Below, piece after piece: positions 6,519-6,987 of a stretch of 6,987 bases of DNA; the stretch's first letter is position 1; each line of letters opens with the position of its first letter. The notes below the pieces were generated by a model, which was not told the origin of the DNA, did no database searches, and saw only the letters and a program-made list of their open reading frames with translations. The stretch spans positions 1 to 6,987 of the forward strand of contig JBGCEI010000206.1 of the NCBI GenBank assembly GCA_045106295.1, read 5' to 3'. The position numbers were made by a program, and so were the translations under genes. This DNA is from WTJX01 sp045106295. Its GTDB lineage: Bacteria; Bacteroidota; Bacteroidia; Cytophagales; JAAEPT01.

Positions 6519-6767
6519 TTAGACTAATGAATCTAAATTGACTGCTTCTACGGCTTTTATTTCAGGAACTGCTTTTTTAACGGCTTCTTCTATCCCTGCT
6601 TTTAAGGTCATTGAGGACATAGCACAGCTTCCACAAGCGCCCAGCATTTCTATTTTTAAGATTCCTTCGGGGGTAACTTCTACAATCTTTACATCACCTC
6701 CATCTGCCATTAAATATGGTCTCACAGATTCTAATGCTTTTTCTATTTCTTCTAGTTGGTCTGCCAT
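6519..6767 (-). CDS. NifU C-terminal-domain (Nfu-type) iron-sulfur cluster protein
   Basis: This 82-residue protein is a stand-alone NifU C-terminal domain, a family that holds and delivers Fe-S clusters through a CxxC motif, usually as a dimer. The sequence shows RPYLMADGGDVKIVEV (16-31), then LGACGSCAMSSMTLKAGIEE (42-61) with the cluster cysteines C45 and C48, and the conserved tail VPEIKAVEAVN (67-77). The ATG at 6767-6765 is chosen. A longer frame begins at TTG (6788-6786), but the seven extra residues fall before the family's usual N-terminus, and a perfect TAnnTTTG promoter box overlaps that TTG. The ligase gene lies 36 bp downstream on the same strand, so the two are probably co-transcribed. 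No functional link between them is known. Confidence 0.93.
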   Translation of the reverse strand: MADQLEEIEKALESVRPYLMADGGDVKIVEVTPEGILKIEMLGACGSCAMSSMTLKAGIEEAVKKAVPEIKAVEAVNLDSLV

Positions 6768-6785
6768 GACTACGATTTTGTTTAA

Positions 6786-6793
6786 CAAAGTTA
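6786..6793 (-). promoter_or_regulatory. Candidate -7 element (TAACTTTG) for the NifU-ligase unit
   Basis: On the minus strand this is TAACTTTG, an exact TAnnTTTG match, 18 bp upstream of the ATG at 6767. It would give a short leader of about a dozen nucleotides. No TTG lies at the usual -33 distance, so support is partial. Confidence 0.35.
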
Positions 6794-6828
6794 CTAAAGA
6801 GTAGTAGAATTAACTAATCTCTTCACCC

Positions 6829-6903
6829 ATGCAACTGATTTCATCACTTTTTGGTTTCATCATCCTTGTTTTAATCATTTTTGAGCGTAGTTTTACCGCA
6901 TGA
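6829..6903 (+). CDS. Possible 24-residue hydrophobic small protein overlapping the next start
   Basis: ATG at 6829 opens a 24-codon frame, MQLISSLFGFIILVLIIFER followed by SFTA, with one hydrophobic segment at about 5-18. Its TGA (6901-6903) overlaps the ATG of the next gene (6900-6902) as ATGA, an arrangement typical of translational coupling. No family is recognised. It may be a real small membrane protein, a coupling leader, or a chance open frame in AT-rich DNA; chance is not excluded at this length. Confidence 0.25.
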   Translation: MQLISSLFGFIILVLIIFERSFTA

Positions 6904-6987
6904 AAAAGAAAATAGTAGCAGCTGTAATTCTTTTATTGATAGCTATTCAATTTATTCCTGTCGATAAAGAGAACCCTAGATCTGTTG
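6900..6987 (+). CDS. N-terminal fragment resembling a haem-binding-domain membrane protein (cut by window edge)
   Basis: Only the first 29 codons are present. MKKKIVAAVILLLIAIQFIP followed by VDKENPRSV is a signal anchor (hydrophobic about 5-19) followed by the QFIPVDxxNP signature that typically opens the haem-binding-domain (Haem_bd) proteins of Bacteroidota. In those proteins a CxxCH haem site lies further on, here beyond the window. If correct, the product is anchored in the inner membrane with a periplasmic c-type haem domain. The gene is divergent from the NifU-ligase unit. The identification rests on a short stretch. Confidence 0.6.
   Translation, partial: MKKKIVAAVILLLIAIQFIPVDKENPRSV

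Noticed and set aside
6768..6788. Seven-residue N-terminal extension of the NifU-domain protein from TTG
   Set aside because: The ATG at 6767 fits the family N-terminus, and a perfect TAnnTTTG box overlaps the TTG.
6538..6804. Plus-strand open frame of 88 codons
   Set aside because: It is antisense to the NifU-domain gene, which carries the conserved CGSC motif.

Overview
The window looks like chromosomal DNA of a low-GC member of the Bacteroidota. The evidence is the long-form PurL with Bacteroidota-type motifs, a DUF4293 membrane protein (a family largely confined to this phylum), an N-terminal fragment resembling Bacteroidota haem-binding-domain proteins, starts without Shine-Dalgarno sequences, and short GC-richer intergenic repeat modules of a kind seen in flavobacterial and related genomes. 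No phage, plasmid, CRISPR, tRNA or rRNA signature is visible.

Layout: (1) 1-1911, minus strand: the N-terminal half of purL (637 codons), running off the left edge and probably starting at GTG. (2) 1912-2403: a 492-bp divergent intergenic region holding AT-rich promoter zones at both ends and, in the middle, two GC-richer repeat modules (about 2041-2118 and 2156-2277) with several hairpins. (3) 2404-3789, plus strand: a two-gene unit, a DUF4293 four-helix membrane protein and a bestrophin-family channel, 6 bp apart. (4) 3786-6767, minus strand: a two-gene unit transcribed right to left, a small NifU-domain Fe-S protein and an 898-residue tandem D-Ala-D-Ala ligase-like protein, 36 bp apart. 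The stop codons of the bestrophin and ligase genes lie inside one shared TTAA tetranucleotide. (5) 6768-6987: a short divergent region, a possible 24-codon hydrophobic ORF, and the first 29 codons of a membrane-anchored protein resembling the haem-binding-domain family.

Biologically this is mostly housekeeping: purine synthesis, Fe-S cluster handling, cell-wall dipeptide synthesis and ion permeation. The part most worth a second look is the ligase. It contains two complete ATP-grasp D-Ala-D-Ala ligase units in one chain, and they deviate at complementary active-site positions. Unit 1 keeps the Glu/Ser/Tyr/Ser substrate-side set but changes a metal-ligand Glu to Asp. Unit 2 keeps the metal ligands but carries Cys, Phe and Thr where the reference enzyme has Ser150, Tyr216 and Ser281. 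The Tyr-to-Phe change is at the position linked to D-Ala-D-lactate synthesis in other ligases. No clearly new multi-gene system is visible.
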